A stretch of 41,435 nucleotides of DNA, taken from NCBI GenBank assembly GCA_001598975.1, contig BBXU01001554.1, positions 1 through 41,435 of the forward strand. The letters run 5' to 3'. Position 1 is the first letter of the stretch; every line of letters starts with the position of its first letter. The notes beneath the pieces were generated by a model. The model was not told the origin of the DNA, ran no database searches, and saw nothing but the letters and a program-made list of their open reading frames with translations. The stretch is from Parachlorella kessleri (Eukaryota > Chlorophyta > Trebouxiophyceae > Chlorellales > Chlorellaceae). This document shows positions 21,275 to 33,074 of this stretch, piece by piece. The position numbers and the translations under genes are program-made.

Positions 21275-24200
21275 TCACACAAACCAAGGAGGGTCGTGCC
21301 TGTCAAGCAGCTGCTCGCCAACATGGGCCCATGCAGCACGCTGCGCCTGCTCTGGCCCCTGCCTTAGCACCTCGACGAGGGGCTCACCATTTTGGGCATA
21401 ATGACCTCTCTCCATGAGCACCCCTTCCAGGGTCTGGCCGGGGAGGAGGGTCAGCAAGGGGGTGGAGTAGTAGTCCACCATGGCGCTCTGCACACATCTT
21501 GGAGCCAAAGTATGAGTCCAGCAGCAGGTTAATCGGGTTTGTTACGAGCCAAATCACGTCGCTGCAGCGCAAGATGGCATGCATCAGACCTGAACTTTCT
21601 CCCATACTCCTTAGATGCTGTTCCAAGCAGAGAATGGTGGGGACAGTGTGTGGTTGAATTCAGTGCAACAACAAGTGATCTCCCAGGGACAGGGCGGCGG
21701 CTCCCCAGCCCCCTTGCCGCAGCGCAGCTCAAAGACTCACATGCGGCATGACCGGGATGGGGTTGGCATAGCAGAACACCAGCTGCAGCCCATGCCGCTG
21801 CGCTTCCAGCTTGGAGGCGTAGGTGTCAGGCAGCTCCTCCAAGATAGTGGAGATCTGATCCAGATTATCAAACTCACAGTGGCCCTGCAGGTATAACCTG
21901 GAGCTTAATTAAGGCCCAGGCTCATGCTGCATCCGGTCCTGTTAGTACAGCCCAGCTCTCACCTCCCTGCTTGCACTAGCTGCCACCCATACTAACAACT
22001 GCATCCTGCCATATCAGTACGTTGCACCGCAACCTCTCCTCAGTTCGCACTGCCTGCCACCATGAAAGAAAAACACTAGGACCTCCTAGGACTTGATGAA
22101 CCCTAGCGAAGGCTTCCTTGCTGGGTATACCCAAAGGGGCAGTCTGCCTTGAATGCCGACCCCAGAAGCATAGCATATGCTGCAGACCAGACGCATGGCG
22201 CAAAGCCCAGGGGATAACCCTTGCTGTCTGTTATCCCCGGGTGCTGCAAGCTGCGCCATGCCCTGGTCAAAGTTCTCAGCGCCCTCCGCGTCCCATACTG
22301 CCAGCTGGACATACCAAATATCATGCCAGCTGGACACACCAGATATCATCCAAACAGCCATCTCCTCGCACTCGCCACTGACTGAGGGGGTTTACATAGC
22401 CATTAGCTTTACTCACCATGAAGTGCCCCGGGCTGTCCGTCACCAGTGACACACTGGAGGGCCTCACTACAGTCAGCAGGTCCTGGAATACCGGCTCAGT
22501 CAGGCTGCTGGTGGTGCCCTGGGCGGCTCCTGCACCAAGTGAAGCATGCGCTCCTACTGGGAGACCCATACGGAAATGTGTGTGGATCAAATGCCTACGG
22601 AGAATTTTGCTCAATGCTAACCCGGACTATGTCCATCCAACCTGCTGCCACTCCCGGCCCTCATACTGTGCGTGCTTGATTCTCCGCTCTCTGCTAGCAC
22701 ATCGCCCAATCAGATCCCAACTAGCGCCCCACAGCAACCTGATCTCTGCATACATTCTGCAGCTACCAGCGTTTGTAGTTGTGTATGGTGCTGGCCAACC
22801 TCCTGCAAATTGCCTTCCTTCTGCTGCCTCCCCAGCAGTTGGGCATCGCCAGCGCTTTTTGACATTGCAGCCGCCTCCATCCTGCAGTTTTGACAACCAT
22901 GTAAACCCCGAGACAGCAGAGAGGCACCCTTTAGCTACACCCACCTGCCGCGGCAGCTGCCAGCCCCTCGTACTGCGCCTGATGCTGTGCTATCTCCTGC
23001 CGTATTGCCTCCCTCTCCCCGGGGCTGGGCGCCCGCGCCAGCCTTGCCAGCAGCTGAGAGTGCCAGCGCTGCCAGGAGGTTAACAGCTCTGCCGGGTCTC
23101 GGTATACCATGAAGCCCAACGAAGACTGGGAGGGGTGCCGTAGGTCCTGCTCGCCCCGAGCGTCAAAGAAGAGCCTGCATTCAGGAAAGCACACCATAAG
23201 GATGCGCGGGATCTGTGACAATACCAGGCGGATCTCAACATCCCAGGGAACACCGAATGGAGTGGCCATGTCTCCAACAGTCCACCCTTTCCATGCCGAT
23301 GCTGACCAGATGCCTACCTGAGGGTATATCGTCCCTCGGCCACTAGAAAGCAATCAACCGGCACTTGCAGTAAACCAGTGGCAGCCAGTGAAGGTTGGCT
23401 GGCCAGTGCCTACCTGAAGATATTGTTGTCCCTCTTCCACTGGAGGGCCAGCAAGCGGCACTCGTAGTAAGCCCGTGGCAGCGAGTTGAACTTCCAAAGG
23501 CACCGCGTCCCTGGAGACAGCAACATGGACCGCCGGGGAGGAGTAGCTGTGTGGGGCAGGCTCTAGTGGTTAGTCCGAACCCAATACCCTCCCCATGCCA
23601 CCCTGCTGGAGGAGACCATTCCTTGGTGACAGTCTGAGACCCTACACTGGGGTGCGCTGGGAAAGGGTGCGTACGAGTTACCACTTCCCACCAGGTTGTT
23701 CAGCCCTCGGAGCAACCAAACATGCTTTCCGTATGGTTTACCAAGACCAAAGACCAGTTCAGCACAACCAAGCAATGCCCTGCTCTTGTTCCACGCCTGG
23801 CAATGCTGACCTGTAAGCGGGAGCACAATCGAGGCATGCAATCGATTTTTGTCTCGCAGAAGGCCCTGCAGCGCAGAAAACGAAAAGGTTCTGCATTGCA
23901 CTTGAGCACAGCAAAAACAACAAGCAGGGACAAATGCACAGTGCACCAATAAACCTGGACAGGTGCATTCTATGGGTTCGACAGCATCGCAGCGGAGCCC
24001 CAGCAAGTTACCAGCAAGCTATGTCCACAGTCCACTTTGCGAATGCCAGACCCCACCTTATATGTGCCATAGCCTTCAAGAGACAGAGTAGCAGCAGGAA
24101 ACTCTTCCTCTGCCTTGCGCTTCCACACCTTGTCGTTGTTAGCTGTAGGCACAAGAAGGCAGCACGTTCAAGAAGGTCTGCTCACTCATAAGCTTTAGCA

Positions 24201-24442
24201 AGTATGACTGTTGCACTGACCTGTGTCATGTAGAAGCTTGCAGGCCTGCACCATGATCCACGCAGCGAGGTCAGGGTTGCATGGAAGCAGTCCTGAATAG
24301 GCGGCCGCACTGTTGCCCAACTAAGGACAATCACCGCCATCACACTCACCTGCGACGCACGAACTATATCCCGAGGGCCCAAGAATAGCATTATACATGT
24401 CAAGGGGCATGGCCCCAGTTCGAGTAACTGAACACCAGCCAT
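21275..24442 (-). CDS. F-box protein with an unrecognised C-terminal domain
   Basis: Ten exons: 24350-24442, 24221-24245, 24057-24142, 23811-23865, 23682-23705, 23414-23546, 22945-23174, 22417-22529, 21741-21884, 21275-21487. They total 1116 nt (371 residues) and all phases close. Residues 1 to about 50 form an F-box that appears only after splicing: LLELGPCPLTCIMLFLGPRD, then IVRASQ, ACKLLHDT and NDKVWKRKAEEEFP, as in SKIP16/FBXO3-type F-box proteins (SCF adaptors). The downstream block with LPRAYYECRLLALQWKRDNN, FFDARGEQDLRH and VFCYANPIPVMPH is not one I can name; no ApaG domain is seen. Two exons are only 25 and 24 nt. An in-frame ATG at 24496 is an alternative start adding 18 residues. 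An extra exon between 22200 and 22310 is possible. Confidence 0.7.
22299..22348. repeat. 25-bp tandem duplication carrying two splice acceptors
   Basis: Two head-to-tail 25-bp units (22299-22323 and 22324-22348) differing at two positions, in the F-box gene intron 21885-22416. On the minus strand each contains GTCCAG|CTGGCA, so a possible 3' splice site has been duplicated. Confidence 0.75.
23301..23390 (-). pseudogene. Degenerate duplicate of exon 23414-23546 with in-frame TAG
   Basis: This intronic segment aligns, at roughly 70% or more by eye, with 23398-23485, which spans the end of the exon and its GTAGGC donor. In the exon's frame it reads LPLVYCKCRLIAF, stop, WPRDDIPS against LPRAYYECRLLALQWKRDNN; the true CAG codon is TAG here. 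The copy keeps the donor but not a good acceptor, so it appears to be a dead or decoy exon. Confidence 0.75.
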
Positions 24443-24836
24443 TAGATGCACAGTAGTATGCTCCACCTGGCTTACCGTAAAAGAGCATAGCGGCACAAAT
24501 AGGCTGGAGCGCAGCAGGGCGGCAGCATAATGTTAAGCGCGCGCGGTGAGTCGGGCAAAGGCTGGCGCACGGTGAGCTGCAGCACTCATTCGCCTATCAT
24601 TTTTCACTGCAATCTCTTTAAAAGTATCAGGGATCACGGAAGCAGGTTTGCGCGGGCATGGGACCTTTAGCTGGTAACTCTGTATTTAGCAAGCACGGCT
24701 CACGAACTTGGCCGCGTCCGAGGCATGTAGATCCAACGGCTATGTAAGAAGTGCTCTGAGGGCCAGTAGTTATAGTAACGGCTCTCACCTCTTGCTCGCT
24801 GCACAAGAAAGCCGCCAGCAGCCACCTCGTTCAACG
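24443..24836. promoter_or_regulatory. Bidirectional promoter between F-box and lipase genes
   Basis: 394 bp between divergent start codons (fewer if the F-box gene starts at 24496). Contains a GC-rich patch with GCGCGCGGTGAGTCGGGC near 24537-24556. No TATA box was identified with confidence. Confidence 0.4.
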
Positions 24837-27800
24837 ATGCTGCCTCTGGCCATGCTGAGCTTGAGCAAGCTTTGGAGCCCCCGGCAAGTTGTCAGAAACT
24901 CGGGTCGCAGCCAACAAAAGGCGGACTGCGCGCATAAAACTGCACTCCCGGTCAGGGCAGCAGCTCATACAGCAGCTCCCCCAGCAGCCAAGTACGCAGT
25001 CAGCAACCAAATCCTACCAGCAGCCGACTTGATACGAGCCAAACGCGATGAGGGTTGGTTGCTGGAGGACCCTGCTGTGAAGCAGCTCCAAGTCGAGCTG
25101 CAGCTCCCAGACAAGGAGACCGTTAAGGTTAGCAGTGGTGTAGTCTATCCGAGAAATCTTCGTGAGCAGTTGTGAAAATGCTGAACAGGCAAATACCTCC
25201 GCATACTTCCCCGGCTGCAAGTGCACATCTTTCGCCTTAGGCAGCCACGAACTCAAAGTGCTTCTGAGTGTGTGCAGGACGTCTTTGGGGCCATGGTGCT
25301 GTCTGAGGTAGGCTCTTGGTGGGACGAACTGTTATTGTTGCGATTGCAAGGCTTACCAAGCTTACCAAACCAAGCTTACCAAAGCAACAACGGAGGGAGC
25401 TAAGCGGAGTGACCGCCCTTGTATTGACAATTGACTCAACTTCCATCTGACATTATGCTCCCCAAACTCGGGTGCAGTGCATTTACAAGGCAGTCGACGT
25501 GGGTCACGAGCGAGCAGCTGCGGTGAGTTTGCATGGCCAATTGTCAGCCTGCAAGGTACCTGCTTACGATTACCTGGAATGCAGCTTGTCATGTGTAGAC
25601 ATAAGAATAAGGGGATTTCTGACCACTGTACCGCAAGTAGTGGTGCAGGTGATCCAGAAGCTGAGCAGTGCGCTCCCCCTCAACCCTGGGATCTACAATG
25701 TGACATGGTCGCCTGCCGGTCAGAAGCAGAAGTGAGTAAACCACGTCGCATAAGGCGGGCAGGGCTGCAGTGCACTACTGCATGTGCCTGGCTTGATGTC
25801 GCATGTCAGCAAGAGGTGTTGGTTTGCAATGGGGGGGGTTGTGGCTCGCACTGACTGGGTTTGTGCCACCACTTCCGCTGCTGGTAAGGGGCTGCCCTGC
25901 TGCTAGCTGCAGGTACATCATGGCGGAGACCCAGGATGCGCTGCATGTGTCTTTCCTTGGGACCAAGCTCGGCAGTGACCACATCACCAATTTCAACCTC
26001 CGCTACCACCCCATGCCCCTGGCGGCAGCTGGAACCGCTAGCACAGCCGCAGGGCAGCAGCAGCAGCAACAGCACTCAGGCTCTGGTCAGGCAGTGTCAG
26101 AGGAGGAAGAAGGCTCCCCAGGGGGGCTTGGAAGGCTAGTCGACTGGGACGGTGTGCTCCAGGGGCCCCTGCTGGAAGGTTCCCTAGATGGGCCCGCCGC
26201 CCACCGAGGGTATGCCCTGAGGGCGGCGGCGGTACCGGTGGAGCAAATGTACCGCCTGGCGGCTGTGCGGGGCAAGCGGCTGGTGCTCAGTGGTGAGTCG
26301 CCACAGCTGTTGTCCCCGCTGTTTGTTTTTTGCAGGGTGCCCCTCAGATGCATATGTGGGATGCAACATAGCTGGCAAATTTGAGTCGGGTAGCTGACTT
26401 CCGCCCACCGTTTAGGAGCCATATGCACGTGGGCAGGTAGGCAGGGTGTTGTGTTTGCTTCTATGTTGCCCAGGCAGGGGCAATGCTGGCTGCGTAATGC
26501 GCGCAATACCCAATGTGCTTGCTGAATATGCTCTCCAAGCAACTGCTTTCCAATCCCTGGTGCAGGGCATTCGCTGGGGGGCGCTGTAGCCACGCTGTCC
26601 GCGATCCGCCTGCTGAGCACGCTGCCCCAGTACCTGCACAGCACGGTGGCTTGCATCGGCTTTGCCACCCCTCCAGTGGGCAACCAGGCCTTGGCAGATG
26701 CTGTGGAGCTGGCAGGCTGGGATGAGTGCATAGCCAACTATGTCCTCCCAGGTCAGTAACCAAGGCATTGCGGGCACGCTTGGCGGACAGCATGTAGTCT
26801 CATTCCTAACTCTGCTGGTCGTTCCTATACGGTTGTTTTTGTTGGTTAACAGCCGTGGCTTCCAGTGTGCTGCTGCCGGTCACGTGTGGCCTGTATGCCT
26901 GTTGAACACTAGCGGGAGGGGGTATCCTGAAGCCTTGGTTAGTTTCACGGTTTCTGCCGGACGTGCAGCCTCACAGGCTAATTCACCTACCCACACAACC
27001 CCCTCTTTTTACTCTTGCAGAGGACTGGCTGGTGCCAGGCGCCTTAGGGCTCTGGGCCCGAACGCGCCAGCCGGCTGCAGCGGCTGCTACCTCTGGCAGT
27101 CACCCCACCACTGCCACCGCCCATGATTGGGTTTGTTGGGGCCTCCGGGCCCCTGCTTTCGCAACCACAGCCCTCTAACTCTGAGGCAGGTGGCAGTCAG
27201 ATGGTGATACCAGAAGCCATGCAAACGCAGCAGGCCGAGCGGCAGCTGCAGGAGCAGCAGTCACAGCACGAGAAGCAGCCACTGCAAAGCAGGAGCAAGG
27301 TGGAGAAGCGGGTGCTACTCATGATGTGGATGGGATTGGCCTTGACTATGGTGAGTAAGGCAACAAAGGGAATTACACCAAGAGTTTGCGGCTATGCACT
27401 GAGAGACACCCCTCTTTTCCTGGGTCAAATGCAACATCAACCAGCGCCATGATGCTCACCAGCTTGCCCTGTGGCATGTCTGCTCCACCTTAGGAATTGA
27501 TAGTTTGTGCCCTGTTCTTGATGCCAGCAAACCCTCCCTGATTAGAGGTCTTCAACCGTCAACTGGATTCCAGAGCCAGGCTAGACCAACTCCCAAGCGT
27601 CAACCACTGGTCGAACCCTTCGAATCTGTCAATGCACGACCCTTGGGCTTGCCCCTCTGCAGGTCACCCACCACATCATGGGCTCCACTGCCCGGCTGGC
27701 CCATGCTGTGCTTGCTGTGCCACGCCTGCTGGCGCCAACCTACCGCCACCTAGGCCGCCAGGTGTCCCTCAGGAGCGTGCCAGCAGTTCTGGGGGTTGGT

Positions 27801-28052
27801 GAGGCCACTCGAAAGCCGTGCGGCTTAGCATCTGATAGCGGTACTGGTAATGGTGGCAGCAGGAAGGGTGCAGCTGGCAGCTGCGGAGGGGCCCTCCTTG
27901 GCAGCGCCTGGGGGTATCTCGCACTAGGTGATGACCCGCTGCTGCCACTGAGGGTGCCAGGGAGGTCCCCTCTGGCCTTCCACCGCATGATCAGCTACCG
28001 GGCGCGGCTGATGGACCTCTTCTTCCTGCATCGCCTGCAGCTTCAGGTGTAG
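24837..28052 (+). CDS. Class 3 (Lipase_3) lipase, probably plastid-targeted
   Basis: Alpha/beta-hydrolase that should cleave acyl esters of glycerolipids. Exons: 24837-25127, 25278-25307, 25478-25522, 25649-25731, 25913-26292, 26566-26751, 27021-27350 and 27663-28052. The nucleophile elbow GHSLGGAVA (Ser about 279) is completed by splicing 26292 to 26566 and is preceded by HRGYALRAAAVPVEQMYRLA and GKRLVLS, as in plant class 3 lipases. FATPPVGN follows, and near the C-terminus FHRMISYRARL may supply the catalytic His. The first 50 residues are rich in Ser, Arg and Ala with few acids, like a chloroplast transit peptide (inference). Anomaly: exon 27021-27350 enters and leaves in different frames, so either one base is inserted or lost near 27060-27085, or a 49-nt intron (27032-27080) is spliced; with the intron the protein has 561 residues. 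Confidence 0.82.
27032..27080 (+). other. Possible 49-nt intron or frameshift site in the lipase gene
   Basis: The segment begins GTGCCAGG and ends GGCTGCAG. Removing it restores one frame from EDWL to RLLPLAVTPPLPPPMIGFVG. Left in, the upstream frame reaches TAA at about 27178. A 46-nt intron in the monooxygenase gene shows that such short introns may be tolerated here. A one-base error or mutation explains the data equally well. Confidence 0.5.
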
Positions 28053-29637
28053 GGTTTGTTGTGGTCATGAGGGTGCTGACATGGCCGGTAGGGCATGCTG
28101 ATCATCTAGGTTATAAGCTGTCGTGGCAGGGCCTCGGCTGGAGGATACAGTTGGGGCTGTACTGGCTTGGTCTTGAAATGGCGGAATGGATGCTGACGTG
28201 CAATTCCATGAGCAAGCACTGGGCTGTGGGCAGTTTTGCCAGCGTACCAGTTTTACCCTGGAGCAGCCTTGACAGCAAGGCTTTTTCTCATGAGAAGACC
28301 TGATCAGGTCTTTCCAGCCATGATTCCTAAATTGACATGCTGTGGATGTATGTTCGTAGCACGCTTTACCCACTGTTTCATTCTTTGCCAGGATGGTCCT
28401 TGGCCTGGTGATGACCACACTGATCTAAAACTCCGCTTCTTCCTCGCCATGTTTGCTTCTCGTGGCCTGGTTCCCGGCTTCCGGCTCTCCCCTCAAGTGC
28501 ACCAACGGCTGCTCCTTCTTTGTGGCCAAATGAAACCTTGTTCAAGGAATTGCAAGCTGCTTTTACACCATGCCCGGCATCTAGGTCGTAGGACATGACT
28601 GCCAGTGAAGTTTGGTTTCCACTTTGAGAAGATAAATTTTCGCTTATGTAGTCTGCCATGTATCAGTGCACTTGCCATCCATGCCTGCCTCCTAGCTTGC
28701 CTCAATGCCACGTTCGTTTGTAGACAATTACCGGCTCGCTTGCTGGATTGATCATATTGTACCGTCAACTAGGCTAGTTCTCCAGCAGTGAGTTAGAGCA
28801 GCCTTAGAGCAGCCTTACATGTACAATAGATGTCCTGTACGCTGCTAGATAGAATGTGCTTGCCTGTAAGACTGGCTAACAAGCTGCCTGCTGCATCACA
28901 CCCTAAGAGTTCACTCCGCATGCTGCCTTTTAAATTGAAAGCTGGCACCGCCATGCTGCGATTCCAGTATTAGGGCTGGCACCACACGCTGCCCCCCTAG
29001 CATGGCATCAGCGGAGCAATCGCAGCGCGGGCAGCACTTATGCATCCTGCAATTAGCACGGCTGGCAGGTCAGATTCTCCAAATCCTCTCCTTGCAAGGT
29101 AGAGAGCAGTAGCAGGATTGCATGCAGGCCAGATGCCTCCAGGGCGAACATGCATGTGACACAATGCGCAGCTGTCATATCTACCCCGCCAAGGCGCAGC
29201 CAGCCAAGCAGCTACTTGTAGTGCATATCAAACATTGTCAAAGAACAGGCAATCCCAGAGCACAAGTGCACTGCCCCTGTCACCACAGTTCGCGTCACCT
29301 CTGTTCGCACAACTAGCCACCCTGAATAAAACAGTGTCACAGAGCCGCGGGTCAAACACGGACAGCTGCTCACCTGTATCATGAATGACTGGCAATCCGA
29401 GGCAGGCCACTGAGGGACGTTTCCTGCTGCCGCCTTGCAGCTCCTGTTAGATGCCCTAAGTCGCCAAAGCGGGCAGTAACCTTCCACGCTGCGGCTGCTA
29501 TTGCCTCCCGCTGTGGTCCATCACTGCTCTGGTGTGGGTCAAGCACGGCCGCTGCCAGTGTGGCGGCAGCGACCTCCTGCGGGCAGCCATAATTACGACG
29601 AGCGCGGCCGCCACTGGCTGCTTCATTAAGCCATCCG
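28053..29637. other. Convergent intergenic region between lipase and lipoate-ligase genes
   Basis: TGTAA at 28865-28869 (plus) and TTACA at 28815-28819 (minus) are the nearest poly(A)-like signals for the two convergent genes. Each would give a 3' UTR of about 820 nt and the two would overlap by about 50 bp. A 13-bp direct repeat (TTAGAGCAGCC units) lies at 28792-28817. No coding exon was recognised in 28053-29637. Confidence 0.4.
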
Positions 29638-31561
29638 TCATGAGGACACAGCTGCTGCCGCAGCCGCTGCTGCTTCTTCCTGCTGCTCCTGCTGCGCCAG
29701 TAGGGCTTCTGTGTCTAGCAAGTGAGTACCACAGAGCGTATTGCGTGCCAGCGCCTCTGAGGCCTCTTCCAGGCTGGCCTCCTGCTGCAAGGTAAGCTCA
29801 CTGACAGGTCAGTGGACAGGCATCACAGGGTCCCTACTCTGATCCGCCATGACCTGATGCGGAGGGCCAGGGGTACCCAAGTGCCACCCTTTCTCCAGAT
29901 CATCGCTGACGCCGAAACCCAGACCATGCGAACCTGCACCCAACCGAACGCTAACACCCAGACCATAACGCTCGCACTATCTGCCACCATCTGCCGATGG
30001 TCCTTGCCGTTCCTGCTGCCTTGCTCAGCTCTCGCCACAGGCCCACTATCCCTTGAGCAGGAAATATGCGGTGCCGTACCTGAAGCTCAAAACCAGCCTC
30101 CTCCAGGCTGTCGCAGAGGCTAGAGAGCAGCGCTTTCCGGCAAGGCACCACATCTTTCAGCCGGCATACAAAGTCCAAGTGCTCCCGGCCCTACACCCCA
30201 AGGCAAAACCAGCTTGCCAGGAGCTGGGATGAGCCTTGTACCTTGGTCACTGAAACCAACCGCACAGCCCATTCTGGAGCCTGTGTAGCGCGTCAGACAA
30301 ATGATCCGCCAACGCTAGGGAGAAGCTTGACAACTGTGCACCAGGAGGCGTGTTGGTCGCAAAGCGCAAGGCACAGACCCATCGCAGCAGCCTAAGTCAC
30401 CACCGAAGGTGAGCAGTGACGCCAACGCAACACCCTGAAGCGGCAGCCACTCTCACACACCACTGTCGGCCACTCACCGCTCGGTAGTCAGGTGCCCTGC
30501 CAGGGTGCTTCAGCAGCCGCATGCGTTCACCCTCAAAATCCCAGAGAAAGGAGGTGTGGTGTAGCCAACGGTTCTTGGTAATAGCCTGTGCATTGCCTCC
30601 GAACTTCCGCTCGCCAAAGACATAGTCTGCAGACAAGAACAGCTGAAGGAGTAATGCGACAGGTGAATGCATTTATAACAGAACTATGTTTATACAAGGG
30701 AACCAAGGGATCCGCAGCTGGTACCATAATAGGAGGGAGCATTGCTCAGTGCCAAGCAAGTCAGCAGATGCAATGTCCTGTGCATAAGGCAACGCCATCC
30801 AGCCGCAGCGCTCCTGACATGAAGAACAGAGCAAATGAAAGGTTTCCTGCCGACACACCATTCTCCCGCAAGTGGAAGCTGCCATGGCGAGCGAAAGCCG
30901 AGGAGTACAGCTGCTCAGTCCACCGCATCACTGGGCGAGGATAGCAGGGCACCTCTGCGAGAGCGTCGGCATGCATTATCAGTGCCGTGAAGATTGTGTC
31001 GCTGTCAACCACAACGGTGCCGCCGCCTGTGAAGCGCTTGATGAGCTGTATGCGGGCACGGTGGGCTGCTTCTAAGTGCACCAGGTCATGTGGCTTCCTG
31101 CAAGCAGTCTGACGCCCCATCTGGTGACCACAAGGTTCTGCAAGCCGTGCCTGCTATGATAGGCTGCTAAAGGCACGCATGGCGTCAGAGCCCTCCTTAG
31201 ACGTTATAAAGCCCCCAATGACACCAGGCGAGGCCTCACACTGGTACCACGGCTGCCGGCTGAATACAGGGCATGCACTATGTGTGCTTCCCTAAGTACA
31301 CCACCGGGCGCCAAGATGCCCTTGAGCTCACCCTGAGATGCCCAGCACGACGGACGGCTGTGGCGTCCCATCGTTGATCAAGAACCAATTACCGGCATCA
31401 GCCCTTAGCAATGCCTCTTCCAGGCGCAGCTGCTGCAGGATGGGAAAGCCCCTCAGTCGTAAGAGGCGCACTGCCATCCAATACTTGCAGGTGGTAGAGG
31501 TCCCGGTAACAAAAGCAAACCAATCTGCGGGAGGGCAGCCCTTCTCCCCATGGGGCAGCAT
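29638..31561 (-). CDS. Lipoate-protein ligase A-like protein
   Basis: Biotin/lipoate A/B ligase family member that would attach lipoyl groups to lysines of mitochondrial or plastid 2-oxoacid dehydrogenase and glycine-cleavage proteins. Exons: 31332-31561, 30859-31097, 30478-30626, 30080-30190, 29638-29784; 876 nt, 291 residues, phases closing. Family signatures: LLRADAGNWFLINDG, KRFTGGGTVVVDSDTIF, YPRPVMRWTEQLY, and ERKFGGNAQAI with the Lys (about residue 164) expected to contact lipoyl-AMP, then RWLHHTSFLWDF. The order matches plant LplA-like proteins closely. The tail is Gln/Glu/Ala-rich and probably not conserved. The ATG at 31477 (MAVRLLRLRGFP) fits the family start better than the upstream in-frame ATG at 31561, which would add 28 residues of no clear targeting character. 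The last intron ends in CAGCAG, so the acceptor is ambiguous by one codon. Confidence 0.88.
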
Positions 31562-33007
31562 TGCATGACAAATTTTAAGGTATCAGCATCCGGTGCGACC
31601 TTGGATATGCTGGACTGGACTGGGATGTGGATGTGACCGCTGCTGCCTCACGTAGGCCTCCCTTCAACCCCTTTTACATACGCAAGCTCATATATATATG
31701 CATGGTGTCACAGGTTGGTGGACAGGCAGACAGCACTGGATGTGGCAGGAGCAGTGGCAGTTGACGCACAACCTGCAGCAGCGCCCGCCACCCTGGTCGC
31801 CACAGGGTTGCAGAAAGACCTTGCAAGTATTGTGGGGTGCCTATGCCAACAGATTCCAGGACAATAGAATAAATGACAAGCAGCCCTCCCAATCCAATGA
31901 ATGACCAGGCCCTTGCCAGCAAAATGAGCCTGCTCACTTGATCAGAAGTAGCAACGCAATGGACGGACGCCAGACATACGACTCCCAAATGACAATTCTA
32001 CAACCACACCATAACCTGAGAAATGTGCACAGCATCATTACGAGAGCTTGAGAGTAGTTGCGCTGCACACCCTAGACCCCCTGCTAACCACTGCCTGAGC
32101 AAAGCAGGAATGCTTCCCAATCCGACACCTACACATGGATACCATCAGCAGCCTAGCGCAGGCACCAGTCAAGTGCATGTCAGATTTGGAAGTCTTCATT
32201 GTCACAAAGGGAGGTATGAGATACACAAAGGCAACACTCCTGTAGGCATGCACAAACCTGATCAAGAGACTCCTTCCTGTGCATAAGACTGCCAAAGCTG
32301 GCACAGAGATGTACACACTCCCATGCCTAAATCTTAGACAGCGGGAACAAAGGAAGAGACGCTTGCCCATAATAGCCCAAAGCTGAAAGAGAGTCATCAC
32401 CACAAACCATGGTGTTCGCAAAAAATACAAACAAACCAGGTGTGCAAGCCTGAGTTGGGTGTATGCAGCAGGAAAGCCATCAAACCACTTCGGAGAACTT
32501 GGCTGGACATGCATCACAATCTTGAAGACAATATATATAAAAACATACCATATAGAAGAGATGAGGTCTTTTGCCAGGAGCACGGACTATGACTAATGCT
32601 TGGTATCTCAACCAATTTCATGAATTGGAGGCATTGGATTCGCCTAGACAGGCAGGCGAGAACGCTCTCCAAGGAATGGTCAAAATTGCACACGAGCATG
32701 CAGGCAAGGTGCATTGGCACCGCCCCTTGAAAAGCAACTTGGTTTCAATTGTAGCACCTACGAAGCAATCTGGTCAAATGAAAGCGCCAGAACAAATTTC
32801 ATAAGACTCACACGTGCAGATCAGCCAAACGCTCCGCGGTAGTGTGTACGAGGCCCCCTGCACCCCTGAAGGACGGCTCTGCTTAACCCTGTAACTAGCC
32901 AGGTCCTGGCCGAGTTCCGTACATTGAGTTATCCTCCAGACACCCTGAGAACCCAGACACCCGCACCCAACACTTCCTCGCCCTGACTCAGATGTGTGCC
33001 CACTCAC
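31562..33007. other. Spacer upstream of the lipoate-ligase gene with weak coding signal
   Basis: Minus-strand frames at 31674-31988 and 32038-32583 encode hydrophobic stretches (for example SFIGLGGLLVIYSIVLE) and may hold exons of a small membrane protein, but I could not build a consistent chain. TTACA at 31674-31678 is a candidate minus-strand poly(A) signal. An AT-rich patch lies near 32530-32550. Confidence 0.3.
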
Positions 33008-33053
33008 CAGCTAGCCAGCTAACCCCAGCAGTCACCCCGCAGTTGATGTCCAT
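32812..33053 (-). CDS. Possible start exons of a small hypothetical gene
   Basis: ATG at 33053 begins MDINCGVTAGVSWLA and ends at a strong donor (exon 33008-33053). A good acceptor opens exon 32812-32857 in the same phase (GGLVHTTAERLADLH), which ends in another GTGAGT donor. Later exons could not be chained with confidence; one option ends near 32345, another continues at about 32240. The start codon lies only 22 bp beyond the proposed stop of the monooxygenase gene, which is unusual for a nuclear gene. It may therefore be chance, or the monooxygenase may normally end earlier. Confidence 0.25.
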
Positions 33054-33074
33054 TGCGATGTGCAGCCAACATCG

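Noticed and set aside
22086..22361. Minus-strand frame with VWDAEGAENFDQGMAQL as an extra F-box-gene exon
   Set aside because: It looks protein-like, but its exit phase does not fit the next exon, while skipping it gives a clean phase-0 join; kept only as a possibility.
28236..28598. 120-codon plus-strand frame after the lipase stop
   Set aside because: No recognisable domain or splice continuity; best explained as lipase 3' UTR.
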